From positions 1 through 59,079 of the forward strand of contig NZ_JAPWBR010000012.1 of the NCBI RefSeq assembly GCF_041433555.1: 59,079 nt of DNA. The letters are read 5' to 3'. The translations under genes and the position numbers were made by a program. Positions 1 to 7,950 of the stretch are shown piece after piece. The notes under the pieces are model-generated. The model searched no databases. It worked only from the letters and a program-made list of their open reading frames with translations, and was not told the DNA's origin. This DNA is from Granulicatella sp041433555. GTDB lineage: Bacteria > Bacillota > Bacilli > Lactobacillales > Aerococcaceae. The first letter of the stretch is position 1, and each line of letters opens with the position of its first letter.

Positions 1-23
1 GCTTTAAGCAATAGGTTTTTATG

Positions 24-464
24 TTAGTTGTGATGGTGATGACAATTGCATTGACCCGGCAAGCAGTTACATGCAACCGTGGTAGGGGCGCTAGCAGCTT
101 TCTCTTTTAAGGCGTTCACTAATTCTTGAATATCATCTTGGCTCAAAGTGGCCTTATCAATCAGAGTATGTAATAAATTTCCATTCTGTTTATGACAAAC
201 TTGATCTAAAAGAACATCGGTCTCTTGGTCGAGTTGTGCTTTCTCAGAAATCGTTGCCGAGTAGTGGAATGGTTTCTTTCTGTCATCGATTTGAATATAT
301 CCTTTTTTGGTTAAACGGATAATGAGGGTTTTAATCGTCGAGTCACTCCATGAAAATGAGCGTTGCAATTGTTCGATAATATATCCGCTTGTGCTGTTTG
401 GATTTGCCCATAGAACACGCATAATTTGACGCTCAGAAGGGCTCATTGGTTGAAATTCTGTCAT
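24..464 (-). CDS. copY: CopY/TcrY-family copper-responsive transcriptional repressor
   Basis: 146 aa. The N-terminal ~70 residues form a BlaI/MecI-type winged helix (SERQIMRVLW, then a recognition-helix region around WSDSTIKTLIIRL). The C-terminus carries CNCLPGQCNC, the CxCx4CxC metal-binding motif that defines CopY, followed by a four-histidine tail. In this family zinc-loaded CopY represses the cop operon and Cu(I) displaces zinc and releases DNA. The start has an AAAGGAG ribosome binding site. The stop lies 24 nt from the window edge, so copA/copZ could follow outside the window; I cannot see them. The unusual point is the extra His tail after the Cys motif, which could add metal affinity (inference). 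Confidence 0.93.
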   Translation of the reverse strand: MTEFQPMSPSERQIMRVLWANPNSTSGYIIEQLQRSFSWSDSTIKTLIIRLTKKGYIQIDDRKKPFHYSATISEKAQLDQETDVLLDQVCHKQNGNLLHTLIDKATLSQDDIQELVNALKEKAASAPTTVACNCLPGQCNCHHHHN

Positions 465-489
465 AAATAGAACTCCTTTCTATAGGTTT

Positions 490-518
490 AGTCTACAGTC
501 GTCAACCGTTTTTGTCAA
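490..518 (-). promoter_or_regulatory. copY promoter with overlapping cop-box-like operator
   Basis: On the minus strand there is TTGACA (513-518) and TAGACT (490-495) with a 17-nt spacer. A sequence resembling the CopY operator TACAnnTGTA (TACAGTCGTC on the plus strand, 494-503, 6 of 8 fixed positions) overlaps the -10, the position expected for autorepression. The promoter is clear; the operator is a partial match only. Confidence 0.6.
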
Positions 519-572
519 TCGTTTTACTTGATTTTTTGAGTACACTAAATGTCGGGGGTGTGTAGTCGGAGT

Positions 573-619
573 TACTATATTTTGTGTTTCGTAAAAAAAA
601 CAATACAAAATGTTGTTAA
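573..619 (+). promoter_or_regulatory. Pair of NrdR boxes upstream of nrdIEF
   Basis: Two related 16-bp A/T-rich sites, TACTATATTTTGTGTT at 573-588 and TACAAAATGTTGTTAA at 604-619, start exactly 31 bp apart, about three helical turns. They resemble the NrdR consensus, whose ATP-cone repressor binds paired boxes upstream of ribonucleotide reductase operons. They lie directly upstream of the nrd promoter. No nrdR gene is in this window. Confidence 0.7.
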
Positions 620-623
620 AATG

Positions 624-652
624 TTGCAAAAAACTTCTAGGCTGGATATAAT
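624..652 (+). promoter_or_regulatory. Promoter of nrdIEF
   Basis: TTGCAA (624-629), a 17-nt spacer and a perfect TATAAT (647-652). Expected start near 659, leaving a ~60-nt leader before nrdI. Confidence 0.75.
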
Positions 653-721
653 TAGTCTCGTGAGTTTCAAGTGAGCTAGAAATACATTTAGCTGTATTTC
701 GAATTCAGAAATGGAGTAACT

Positions 722-1087
722 GTGAAAGTCGTTTATTTATCGCTAACTGGAAAGACAAGACAATTCGTAAAAAAATTGGACTGGGATTTTATCGAGATTT
801 CTAAGAAAAATTCTACAGTACAAATGGAAGAACCTTATATCGTCATTACACCAACTTATGGAGATCAAGTGGCGAATTTTTTTTATGAATTTATTGATTT
901 TGGCGAGAATCGCGCGCTATTAAAAGGGGTTGCCGGTTCAGGGAATCGCAATTTCAATACAAGCTTTTGTTCGAATGCCAGAGCGTTAGCGGCTAAATAC
1001 CAAATTCCATTGCTGCATTGCTTTGAAAATCAAGGTACAGATAAAGATGTACAAATACTAATAGAAAAGGTGAGAGAGATTGGATAG
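722..1087 (+). CDS. nrdI: NrdI flavodoxin-like activator of class Ib ribonucleotide reductase
   Basis: 121 aa starting at GTG behind a GGAG. The Rossmann/flavodoxin start (KVVYLSLTGKTRQF), ITPTYGD and the GSGNRNFNTSFC segment match NrdI, an FMN protein that supplies superoxide to assemble the Mn(III)2-tyrosyl radical in NrdF. It is the first gene of nrdI-nrdE-nrdF; its last 8 nt overlap nrdE. No nrdH glutaredoxin-like gene lies in this operon, although many class Ib operons are nrdHIEF. Confidence 0.93.
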   Translation: MKVVYLSLTGKTRQFVKKLDWDFIEISKKNSTVQMEEPYIVITPTYGDQVANFFYEFIDFGENRALLKGVAGSGNRNFNTSFCSNARALAAKYQIPLLHCFENQGTDKDVQILIEKVREIG

Positions 1088-3257
1088 TCCAAAATTAATT
1101 AACAAGACTCAAGAAGTTACATACTTCGCATTAAACAATGAGTTAAACCGTCCAGTTGATGGGAAAATTCCATTGCATAAAGATCGTGAAGCAGTTCGTG
1201 CGTTCTTCTTAGAACACGTTAACCCAAATACAGTTTTCTTCTATACATTAGATGAAAAACTCGATTATTTAATCGAACACGATTATTTAGAAGCAGAATT
1301 TTTAGGGAAATACAACCGTAAATTCGTTAAGAAATTAATGAAAGAAACGTACAAGAAAAAATTCCGTTTCCGTTCATTCATGTCTGCGTTCAAATTCTAC
1401 AAACAATATGCAATGAAAACAAACGATGGTCAACGTTACTTAGAACGTTTTGAAGATCGTATTGTATTTAACGCTCTTTTCTTAGCTGATGGCGATGAGC
1501 AATTAGCACATGATTTAGCAGAAGAAATGATTACACAACGTTACCAACCAGCGACACCAACATTCTTGAATGCCGGAAGAAAACGTCGTGGGGAACTCGT
1601 TTCATGCTTCTTAATTCAAACAACAGACGACATGAACAGTATCGGTCGTACAATCAACTCAGCTCTTCAATTATCAAGAATTGGGGGAGGAGTAGGGGTA
1701 AGCTTGTCTAACGTTCGTGCAGCAGGTGACCCAATTAAGAAAATTGAGAATGCATCAAGCGGTGTTGTTCCAATTATGAAATTATTAGAAGATAGTTTCA
1801 GCTACTCAAACCAATTAGGGCAACGTAACGGTGCCGGTGCGGTTTACTTAAACGTATTCCACCCAGATATCGTATCGTTCTTATCTACGAAAAAAGAAAA
1901 CGCGGACGAAAAAGTGCGTGTGAAGACATTATCACTAGGGTTAGTTGTTCCAGATAAATTCTACGAATTAATCAAAAACGACGACATTATGTACTTATTC
2001 AGCCCATACGATGTGGAACGTATTTACGGCGTACCATTCTCATATGTGGATATCACTAAAGAATATGACAACATGGTGAACAACCCTGAAATCCGTAAAT
2101 CTAAATTACGTGCGCGTGATTTAGAAAACGAAATTAGTAAATTACAACAAGAATCAGGATATCCATATGTGGTGAACATCGATACAGCAAACCGTGTAAA
2201 CCCAATTGATGGAAAAATCATCATGAGTAATTTATGTTCTGAAATCCTACAAGTTCAAGAGCCTTCAGTAATCAACAATGCTCAAGAATATGAACACTTA
2301 GGAACAGATATCAGCTGTAACTTAGGTTCAACAAACATCGTGAACTTAATGAAATCTCCTGACTTCGAACGTTCTGTAGATGTAGCAGTTCGTGCGTTAA
2401 CATTCGTAACAGACCACTCAAGTATCGATGCTGTACCAACTGTTAAAAACGGAAACAGCAAAGCCCATACTATCGGTCTTGGAGCGATGGGATTACACAC
2501 ATTCTTTGCATTAAATCAAATGGAATACGGCTCACCTGAGTCTATCGAAGCGACTGATTTATACTTCAGAATGTTGAACTTCTACACATTGAAAGCAAGT
2601 AACAAAATTGCTAAAGAACGCGGTAAATCATTCGAAGGCTTCGAACGTTCTAAATACGCAACAGGTGAATACTTCGATAGCTATATTGCTGAAGATGTAC
2701 AAATTCAATCTGACAAAGTGAAGAAAATCTTTGAAAAACTTCCAATTCCAACTGCAGAAGATTGGAAACAATTAAAAGAAGACGTGATGAGCGGTGGATT
2801 ATATCACCAAAACCGTTTAGCAATTGCGCCAACTGGTTCAATCAGCTACGTAAACGAAACAAGTGCTTCATTACACCCAATCACTCGTTTAATTGAAGAA
2901 CGTCAAGAGAAGAAGACTGGTAAGACTTATTACCCAGCTCCATTCTTATCAAACGACACTTTACCATTCTACAAATCAGCGTACGATATCGATATGCGTA
3001 AAGTAATCGATGTATACGCAGCAGCTCAAAAACATATCGACCAAGGTATGAGCTTGACATTATTCATGCGTTCAGAACTTCCTGAAGGTTTATACGAATG
3101 GAAAGAAGGACGTACAAACAAGATGACAACACGTGATTTAAATATTTTACGTAACTATGCGTGGAATAAAGGCATCAAGTCAATCTACTATGTACGTACA
3201 TTTACAGAAAACAACGATGAAATCGGAAGTAATGCTTGCGAAAGCTGCAGCATTTAA
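1080..3257 (+). CDS. nrdE: Class Ib ribonucleoside-diphosphate reductase, alpha subunit
   Basis: 725 aa, full length for NrdE. It reduces ribonucleoside diphosphates to deoxyribonucleotides. Visible hallmarks are the catalytic-site Cys in LVSCFLIQ, the NLCSE motif containing the thiyl-radical Cys, CNLGSTN, and the C-terminal CESC pair that shuttles electrons. There is no N-terminal ATP cone, as expected for class Ib. The start is TTG at 1080 preceded by GGTGAGAGAG, overlapping the nrdI end, so the two are translationally coupled. nrdF follows after 29 nt. Confidence 0.95.
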   Translation: MDSPKLINKTQEVTYFALNNELNRPVDGKIPLHKDREAVRAFFLEHVNPNTVFFYTLDEKLDYLIEHDYLEAEFLGKYNRKFVKKLMKETYKKKFRFRSFMSAFKFYKQYAMKTNDGQRYLERFEDRIVFNALFLADGDEQLAHDLAEEMITQRYQPATPTFLNAGRKRRGELVSCFLIQTTDDMNSIGRTINSALQLSRIGGGVGVSLSNVRAAGDPIKKIENASSGVVPIMKLLEDSFSYSNQLGQRNGAGAVYLNVFHPDIVSFLSTKKENADEKVRVKTLSLGLVVPDKFYELIKNDDIMYLFSPYDVERIYGVPFSYVDITKEYDNMVNNPEIRKSKLRARDLENEISKLQQESGYPYVVNIDTANRVNPIDGKIIMSNLCSEILQVQEPSVINNAQEYEHLGTDISCNLGSTNIVNLMKSPDFERSVDVAVRALTFVTDHSSIDAVPTVKNGNSKAHTIGLGAMGLHTFFALNQMEYGSPESIEATDLYFRMLNFYTLKASNKIAKERGKSFEGFERSKYATGEYFDSYIAEDVQIQSDKVKKIFEKLPIPTAEDWKQLKEDVMSGGLYHQNRLAIAPTGSISYVNETSASLHPITRLIEERQEKKTGKTYYPAPFLSNDTLPFYKSAYDIDMRKVIDVYAAAQKHIDQGMSLTLFMRSELPEGLYEWKEGRTNKMTTRDLNILRNYAWNKGIKSIYYVRTFTENNDEIGSNACESCSI

Positions 3258-3286
3258 TGGGAATACGAAAGAAAGGACAAAAGCTC

Positions 3287-4297
3287 ATGAGTACAAAACG
3301 ATATTTTAATGAGATTCTTTCTCAAAATTCTACGCAACCCGTAGAGTACTATAAAGCGATTGACTGGAACCAAGTTGAAGACATGATCGATAAATTAACT
3401 TGGGAAAAACTAACAGAGCAATTCTGGTTAGATACACGTATTCCAGTATCAAACGACTTGGACGACTGGAGAACATTATCTCCAGAAGAAAAAGATGTAG
3501 TAGGGAAAGTATTCGGTGGATTAACATTATTAGATACGCTTCAATCAGAAGAAGGTGCAAGCTTAATGAAAGATTACGTGCGCACTCAACACGAAGAAGC
3601 GGTATGGAATAACATTCAATTCATGGAATCTGTTCACGCGAAAAGTTACTCAACAATCTTCAGTACTTTGCATACAAAAGCAGAAATCGAAGATATTTTC
3701 GAATGGACAAACAACAATGAATACTTACAATTCAAAGCAAGAAAGATTAACGAAATCTATCAAAGTAGAGATGCGTTGAAGATGAAAGTTGCCTCAACAA
3801 TGCTTGAAACATTCCTATTCTACAGTGGATTCTTTACACCACTTTATTACTTAGGAAACAACAAGCTAGCGAACGTAGCTGAAATCATCAAGTTAATCAT
3901 TCGTGACGAGTCAGTTCACGGAACTTATACAGGATACAAGTTCCAACAAGGCTACAACGAATTATCTGAGTCAGAACAAGAAGAAATGAAGATGTGGGTA
4001 TACAACTTATGCTTGGAACTTTACCAAAACGAAGTGAAGTATACGCAATCTATTTATGACCAAGTTGGTTGGACTGAAAAAGTTAAAGTGTTTATTCGTT
4101 ATAATGCGAATAAGGCGCTTCAAAACTTAGGGTTCGATCCATTGTTCCCGGATACTGCTGAAGATGTGGATCCGATTGTGATGAACGGGATTTCAACTGG
4201 GACAAGTAACCATGATTTCTTCTCGCAGGTTGGAAATGGGTACCTACTCGGTAGTGTTGAAGCAATGGATGATGAAGACTATACAAAATGGTTGTAA
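3287..4297 (+). CDS. nrdF: Class Ib ribonucleoside-diphosphate reductase, beta subunit
   Basis: 336 aa from ATG at 3287 (MSTKRYFNEIL) behind GAAAGGA; a longer frame overlapping nrdE has no good ribosome binding site. Metal ligands of the four-helix ferritin-like fold are visible: Asp in LLDTLQSEE, Glu in HEEAVW, His in ESVHAKSY, Glu in ETFLFYSGF, and Glu plus His in RDESVHG. The tyrosine just after the first His is placed as the radical-bearing residue. It works with NrdE and NrdI. A terminator follows the stop directly. Confidence 0.95.
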   Translation: MSTKRYFNEILSQNSTQPVEYYKAIDWNQVEDMIDKLTWEKLTEQFWLDTRIPVSNDLDDWRTLSPEEKDVVGKVFGGLTLLDTLQSEEGASLMKDYVRTQHEEAVWNNIQFMESVHAKSYSTIFSTLHTKAEIEDIFEWTNNNEYLQFKARKINEIYQSRDALKMKVASTMLETFLFYSGFFTPLYYLGNNKLANVAEIIKLIIRDESVHGTYTGYKFQQGYNELSESEQEEMKMWVYNLCLELYQNEVKYTQSIYDQVGWTEKVKVFIRYNANKALQNLGFDPLFPDTAEDVDPIVMNGISTGTSNHDFFSQVGNGYLLGSVEAMDDEDYTKWL

Positions 4298-4306
4298 TTT
4301 CAACTT

Positions 4307-4339
4307 AAACAGGTTCCTAAAAAGGAGCCTGTTTTTTTG
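4307..4339 (+). terminator. Rho-independent terminator of nrdIEF
   Basis: AAACAGGTTCC and GGAGCCTGTTT form a stem with a TAAAAA loop, followed by a run of T. Confidence 0.9.
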
Positions 4340-4356
4340 TTGGTGAGGAGCTGTTC

Positions 4357-4545
4357 AAAAACACTACGTGTTATTTCGGAGATCTTCATAGTGGTGACAA
4401 TAGCTACACCGGATTGAGTCTTGGGTCTCAATCCTACTGAGCTTCAAAGGGGCTCTACGAAATAAATTTCGAAGAGTCCCTAATTCACATCAGTTGTACT
4501 CGCTATTGTTACCACTATAGACTCCGAAATCTCTTCGTGTTTTTG
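4357..4545 (+). repeat. Branched inverted-repeat element, copy 1 (reference orientation)
   Basis: Closing stem: CAAAAACAC..ACG and ATTTCGGAG..ATAGTGGTgACAATAGC at the left pair with GCTATTGTtACCACTAT..CTCCGAAAT..CGTGTTTTTG at the right. Inside are hairpin P2 (GGATTGAG-tcttgggt-CTCAATCC) and hairpin P3 (about GGGGCTCT..GAAAT to ATTTC..AGAGTCCC). P3 is carried on the stem ACTGA/TCAGT and interrupted by the conserved linkers GCTTCAAA and TAATTCACA. No reading frame explains it. A small hairpin (ATTACC-aaatat-GGTAAT) and a conserved tail follow. Confidence 0.8.
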
Positions 4546-4566
4546 ATTACCAAATATGGTAATTTA

Positions 4567-4952
4567 GGAATTTGTTTGGTGGAATAATCTAATTGGTTAG
4601 TTTTCTCATCCACATTTCAACCCCTCGTAAATTGACCGGTGCTGGTATTAAGTATCGGCTCCTTATGGAGTTCGTAAAACACATCGAAACTTCGGCTACG
4701 TTCAATAATTATAAGAATAACTGTACCGCCTCAAGCCAAGGTCTTGAGGCTACCAAGCTTCAAACACTCTCTAGAAAATAAATTTTCAAGAGAGTGTAAT
4801 TCACATTGGTTACGACCGTTATTCTTATGATTATTGGTATCCGAGGCTCTTTGTGTTTTACCTTAAGCAGCAGGGTGCTTAAGGAATCTGTTTGCTGAAA
4901 TAATCTATTTTGGTAGGTTCCTCTTCCATTATTTCAACCCCTCGTAAATGGA
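4567..4952 (+). repeat. Direct-repeat tails (~70 bp) following element copies 1 and 2
   Basis: 4567-4635 and 4883-4952 share a strongly similar sequence (GGAATYTGTTTG.TG.AATA, then TTTCAACCCCTCGTAAAT). Each is preceded by a short hairpin of different sequence: ATTACC/GGTAAT at 4547-4564 and CCTTAAGCA/TGCTTAAGG at 4861-4884. So hairpin plus tail belong to the repeated unit, which occurs twice in tandem with ~316 bp spacing. Confidence 0.7.
4676..4859 (+). repeat. Branched inverted-repeat element, copy 2
   Basis: Same architecture as copy 1 with other stem sequences. Closing stem: AAAACACA..CTTCGG.TA..AATAAT.ATAAGAATAAC with GTTATTCTTAT.ATTATT..TA.CCGAG..TGTGTTTT. P2 is GCCTCAAG-ccaaggt-CTTGAGGC. 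P3 is CACTCTCT.GAAAAT to ATTTTC.AGAGAGTG on a CCAA/TTGG stem. The linkers GCTTCAAA and TAATTCACA are identical to copy 1. Conserved loops with changing but paired stems argue for a selected RNA fold. Confidence 0.8.
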
Positions 4953-5052
4953 GAAGTGTTGGGATAGAGTGGGTGCGCGTCATGGAGGAGGCTCGACAAA
5001 TGGTATGATGATGGGTAGAATAGAGGGAAATGAATGGAGGAGTCGTTAAGGG

Positions 5053-5421
5053 ATGTCATACGAAGAAATCAATAAACAATTAGAACCCTTTAAATTCATG
5101 GTGTTCGATGAGGGGACTGAAGATGTATGGGCAACACTTGTGCTCTGGTTAAATGAAGATTATAAACAAAATGTGTTTGGTACAAGACAAGAAGAGGATT
5201 TCGTTGGGAATGGGTATGATTGGAACGCTCTAGCAACGGTCTTTCTAGAAGAGAAAATGCCAGAATTAATGGAAGTTCTGTCCTTTGATTCGGAAGCGGG
5301 ATTGTTCTCAATCGGATCAGAAGATGTGGAAGCAGTGAAGAAGTTTGCTGTTGGATTTAAAGCGTTATGTGATGATGAGGGTGAAATGACAGACTTGTTT
5401 AGTCGAGCAATATTAGATTAA
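5053..5421 (+). CDS. Imm51-like immunity protein (orphan)
   Basis: 122 aa, acidic, no signal or membrane segment. The stretch FVGNGYDWNALATVFLEEKMPEL followed by FDSEAGLFSIGSEDVEAVKKFA resembles, from memory, the Imm51 family of immunity proteins that neutralise polymorphic toxins delivered to neighbouring cells. The start has GGAG at 5037-5040. No toxin gene or secretion gene sits beside it, so it may be a solitary immunity gene protecting against toxins of other strains, or a domesticated member with another role. The family call is moderate. Confidence 0.55.
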   Translation: MSYEEINKQLEPFKFMVFDEGTEDVWATLVLWLNEDYKQNVFGTRQEEDFVGNGYDWNALATVFLEEKMPELMEVLSFDSEAGLFSIGSEDVEAVKKFAVGFKALCDDEGEMTDLFSRAILD

Positions 5422-5463
5422 AAAAATCACGTTATACCGTATAAGGTATAACGTGATTTTTTT
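5422..5463. terminator. Bidirectional terminator
   Basis: AAAATCACGTTATACC-gtata-AGGTATAACGTGATTTT, A-rich before and T-rich after, between two convergent genes. Confidence 0.92.
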
Positions 5464-6457
5464 ATTTACACGGACAAGTTGTTAAATGGTCGTTTACCAT
5501 ACCAACAGATTGCATAAAGGAGTAGACAATCGTTGGCCCGACAAATTTAAAACCTTCCTTGAGAAGAGCGTTGCGGAACTTTTCGGCAAGGGGCGTGAAG
5601 GCTGGAACTTCTGCCATAGTAGTGTATTCATTGATGATAGGTTTGTTGTCAACAAAGCTCCAACAAAAAGCGTCAAAGCTACCATACTTTTCTTGGATAG
5701 CAAGAATTGCTTTGGCGTTTGCGATAGCAGCACGAATCTTCAGTTGATTGCGAATAATGCCTTCATTTTGAAGAAGAGATTGGACTTTAGCTTCGTCATA
5801 CTTAGCAACCGTTTGAATATCGAACTGGTCAAAAGCCTCTCTGAAGTTTTCGCGTTTATTGAGAATCGTAGACCAGCTAAGGCCTGCCTGCATCGTTTCC
5901 AAGGTCAATCGTTCGAAGAGAGCTTGGTCATCGTGGCAAGGGACACCCCATTCGTTATCGTGGTAATCCATCATCTTTTGAGAGTGATAGGCCCAAGAAC
6001 ATTTTTCAGGGGTCTGTGGCCAGCCAAATTCAGAAAGAGGGTTACCCGTCTGATAGTTTTCGAGAGCAGCTTTATTAAAATCTGAAATTTTGTCAGGAAG
6101 TTTTGATAGAGAAAACCATTTGAATTCTTCAATTTTTCCAGGCTCGCCGTTATGAATTTCAAAGTGAGGAAGTTTTTCAACGTCTACTTGGAAATAAAAA
6201 TAGAAATAATCATGTTCGTCAAAATGCATATGAAGCGTCGTGTAGAAGGAAAGGGCGCTTGAAGGGATTTCGAGGCCGATTTCTTCACGCGTTTCACGCA
6301 AGGCAGCTTGTGTAATGGATTCATTGGCTTCGATATGCCCGCTGACAGTTGCGTCATAATAGCCGTCCATAAATCCTGTATTCATTCGCTTTTGAAGGAG
6401 TACCTTTCTTCCTTTTGTAAAGAAGAGAAAGACGGCACTTCTGGTTAAATGTCTCAT
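5462..6457 (-). CDS. Fused NUDIX hydrolase / DNA-3-methyladenine glycosylase I
   Basis: 331 aa from ATG at 6457, which has GAGGTG 7 nt upstream; a longer start at 6487 lacks one. Residues ~1-145 are a NUDIX domain with a complete box: G40, E46, R54-E55, E58-E59, G61 (GX5EX7REUXEEXGU). Residues ~150-331 are Tag-type glycosylase: the zinc ligands fit Tag spacing (C153 and H166, 13 apart; H324 and C328, four apart), and E187 and W195 match the catalytic Glu and base-stacking Trp at Tag spacing. NUDIX enzymes hydrolyse nucleoside diphosphate derivatives; Tag excises 3-methyladenine from DNA. One chain thus joins possible nucleotide-pool cleaning or another NUDIX activity with base excision. The NUDIX substrate is unknown; its N-terminal sequence resembles IPP-isomerase-like NUDIX proteins. 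Confidence 0.9.
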   Translation of the reverse strand: MRHLTRSAVFLFFTKGRKVLLQKRMNTGFMDGYYDATVSGHIEANESITQAALRETREEIGLEIPSSALSFYTTLHMHFDEHDYFYFYFQVDVEKLPHFEIHNGEPGKIEEFKWFSLSKLPDKISDFNKAALENYQTGNPLSEFGWPQTPEKCSWAYHSQKMMDYHDNEWGVPCHDDQALFERLTLETMQAGLSWSTILNKRENFREAFDQFDIQTVAKYDEAKVQSLLQNEGIIRNQLKIRAAIANAKAILAIQEKYGSFDAFCWSFVDNKPIINEYTTMAEVPAFTPLAEKFRNALLKEGFKFVGPTIVYSFMQSVGMVNDHLTTCPCK

Positions 6458-6526
6458 ATTGTCACCTCTAGTTCTAAGAGTAGTCATTTTTCGAATAAAT
6501 GTAAAGATTTTTTAATATTGAAAGCA

Positions 6527-6555
6527 TTGAAGTTTTGGAAAGGATTTCATATGAT
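6527..6555 (+). promoter_or_regulatory. Promoter of the DD-carboxypeptidase gene
   Basis: TTGAAG (6527-6532), 17-nt spacer, TATGAT (6550-6555), giving a short leader before the ATG at 6580. Confidence 0.6.
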
Positions 6556-6579
6556 GATAGTAAGACATTAGGGGGGAAA

Positions 6580-7950
6580 ATGGTGAAAAAATTACTCAAA
6601 ATTGCAATCAGTTGTGTCGTGCTTACTGGGATGTTGGCACCAATCACAACTGTACTTGCACAAGAATCAAGTATTACGATTACAAAGAACGAGGGGAATT
6701 CTGTATCCGATGCAGATACGCCTAAAGGAGATATCGTGGTGAACTTCTCAAATGGAGAAATTCTCTTTCAGGAGAATCCAGATAGAGTGGTAGATCCAGC
6801 CAGTCTGAGTAAGCTCATGACCATCTTTATGGTGTATGATGCGATTAAGAGCGGGAAAATTAAGCTGGAGGATAAAGTCGTTGCATCAAAGAACGACCAA
6901 GCGATATCGAATCTAACAAACCTTAGCAATTCGCCCATTGTAGAGGGAGTGGAATATCCAGTTAGCGAGCTGATTAAGATGGCGCTACTTCCTTCGTCAA
7001 ATGCTGCAGTGTTGATGTTGGCAAATCTGATTAATCCGAATACAGATGACTATGTGGATTTAATCAATCAAAAGGCGCAAGAACTAGGAATGACCAATAC
7101 CAAGTTTGTTGGAGCATCGGGCGCAGTCACGCATGATTTTGAAGGGTTATATACAGTTCAACGATATCCTTCAACGGAAACGAACCAATCAACGGCTAGA
7201 GATTTAGCGAAGATGGTTGTAGCGATGCTAAAGGCGCATCCAGAAATAACAGAAATTACGAAGAATAAAGAATTAACCGTCATGAGTGGAACGCCGTATG
7301 CCAAAACGATTACGAATACGAACCATTCAGTAGAAGGGGATTTGTTGGCGTATCCTGGAATCGTTGGATTGAAAACCGGAACGAGTGAAAGAGATGGATT
7401 TAATTATATTGGGATCTACAAACAAGACGGTGTAGAGCTGGTTGAAGTGATTCTGGGAGTCGGGCAATTCGCGGATCATCACGGCGAGTATAATCGTCAT
7501 AAAATCGGGAATGCATTATTGCAATATGTTTTTAAAAACTTCGAGCATAAGACAGTATTTAATCCAGGTACTCAAACAATCGATGGACAAAAAGTAACAG
7601 TAGAGCATACGGTTGATGTATACGTAGAAAAAGGGAAAGAACCTGTGTACGCACTAGAAGGAAATACATTAAAAGTCCAAACTCCATATGGGACGCTGTA
7701 TGGTAAAGAGTTTGCAGTAAAAGTGGAGCCAGCAGCAAGTGATGCGGTGGAATCAACGTATATCGAAACAACTCAAGTAGAAGAAAAAACGCCTAAGGAA
7801 ATGATTAAAGGCATACTTCGCTTCCTAATGAGAGTTCCATTTATAGTTTGGCTTGGATTATTAGGAGTTTTATTGATTGTAGTAATGATTTTAAAAATTA
7901 AGAAGAAAATGAGAAGGAGAAAGGAGCGATTAAGAAGAAGACAAAAGTAG
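6580..7950 (+). CDS. dacA: Serine-type D-Ala-D-Ala carboxypeptidase (low-molecular-weight PBP)
   Basis: 456 aa from ATG at 6580 with GGGGGG just upstream (GTG at 6583 is possible). A signal peptide (MVKKLLKIAISCVVLTGML..VLAQ) precedes the peptidase S11 domain. Its three active-site motifs are present: S75-L-S-K78, S139-S-N141 and K265-T-G267. A C-terminal β-rich PBP5_C-like region is followed by a membrane segment (FIVWLGLLGVLLIVVMIL) and a very basic tail. This is the PBP3/DacA layout: trims the terminal D-Ala of peptidoglycan stem peptides on the outer membrane face and limits cross-linking. Anchoring by a true transmembrane helix instead of an amphipathic helix is notable. Single-gene unit. 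Confidence 0.9.
   Translation: MVKKLLKIAISCVVLTGMLAPITTVLAQESSITITKNEGNSVSDADTPKGDIVVNFSNGEILFQENPDRVVDPASLSKLMTIFMVYDAIKSGKIKLEDKVVASKNDQAISNLTNLSNSPIVEGVEYPVSELIKMALLPSSNAAVLMLANLINPNTDDYVDLINQKAQELGMTNTKFVGASGAVTHDFEGLYTVQRYPSTETNQSTARDLAKMVVAMLKAHPEITEITKNKELTVMSGTPYAKTITNTNHSVEGDLLAYPGIVGLKTGTSERDGFNYIGIYKQDGVELVEVILGVGQFADHHGEYNRHKIGNALLQYVFKNFEHKTVFNPGTQTIDGQKVTVEHTVDVYVEKGKEPVYALEGNTLKVQTPYGTLYGKEFAVKVEPAASDAVESTYIETTQVEEKTPKEMIKGILRFLMRVPFIVWLGLLGVLLIVVMILKIKKKMRRRKERLRRRQK

Noticed and set aside
4357..4545. T-box or other known riboswitch leader
   Set aside because: No T-box sequence (AGGGTGGnACCGCG), no regulated gene with fitting spacing downstream, and the same fold recurs after stop codons elsewhere.
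4593..4781. 62-codon open frame inside the tandem element region
   Set aside because: It crosses the hairpins of copy 2, has no ribosome binding site and no protein-like composition.
5486..6085. 199-codon open frame on the plus strand inside the NUDIX-Tag gene
   Set aside because: It is antisense to a gene with complete catalytic motifs on both halves; the product resembles nothing and has no start signal.
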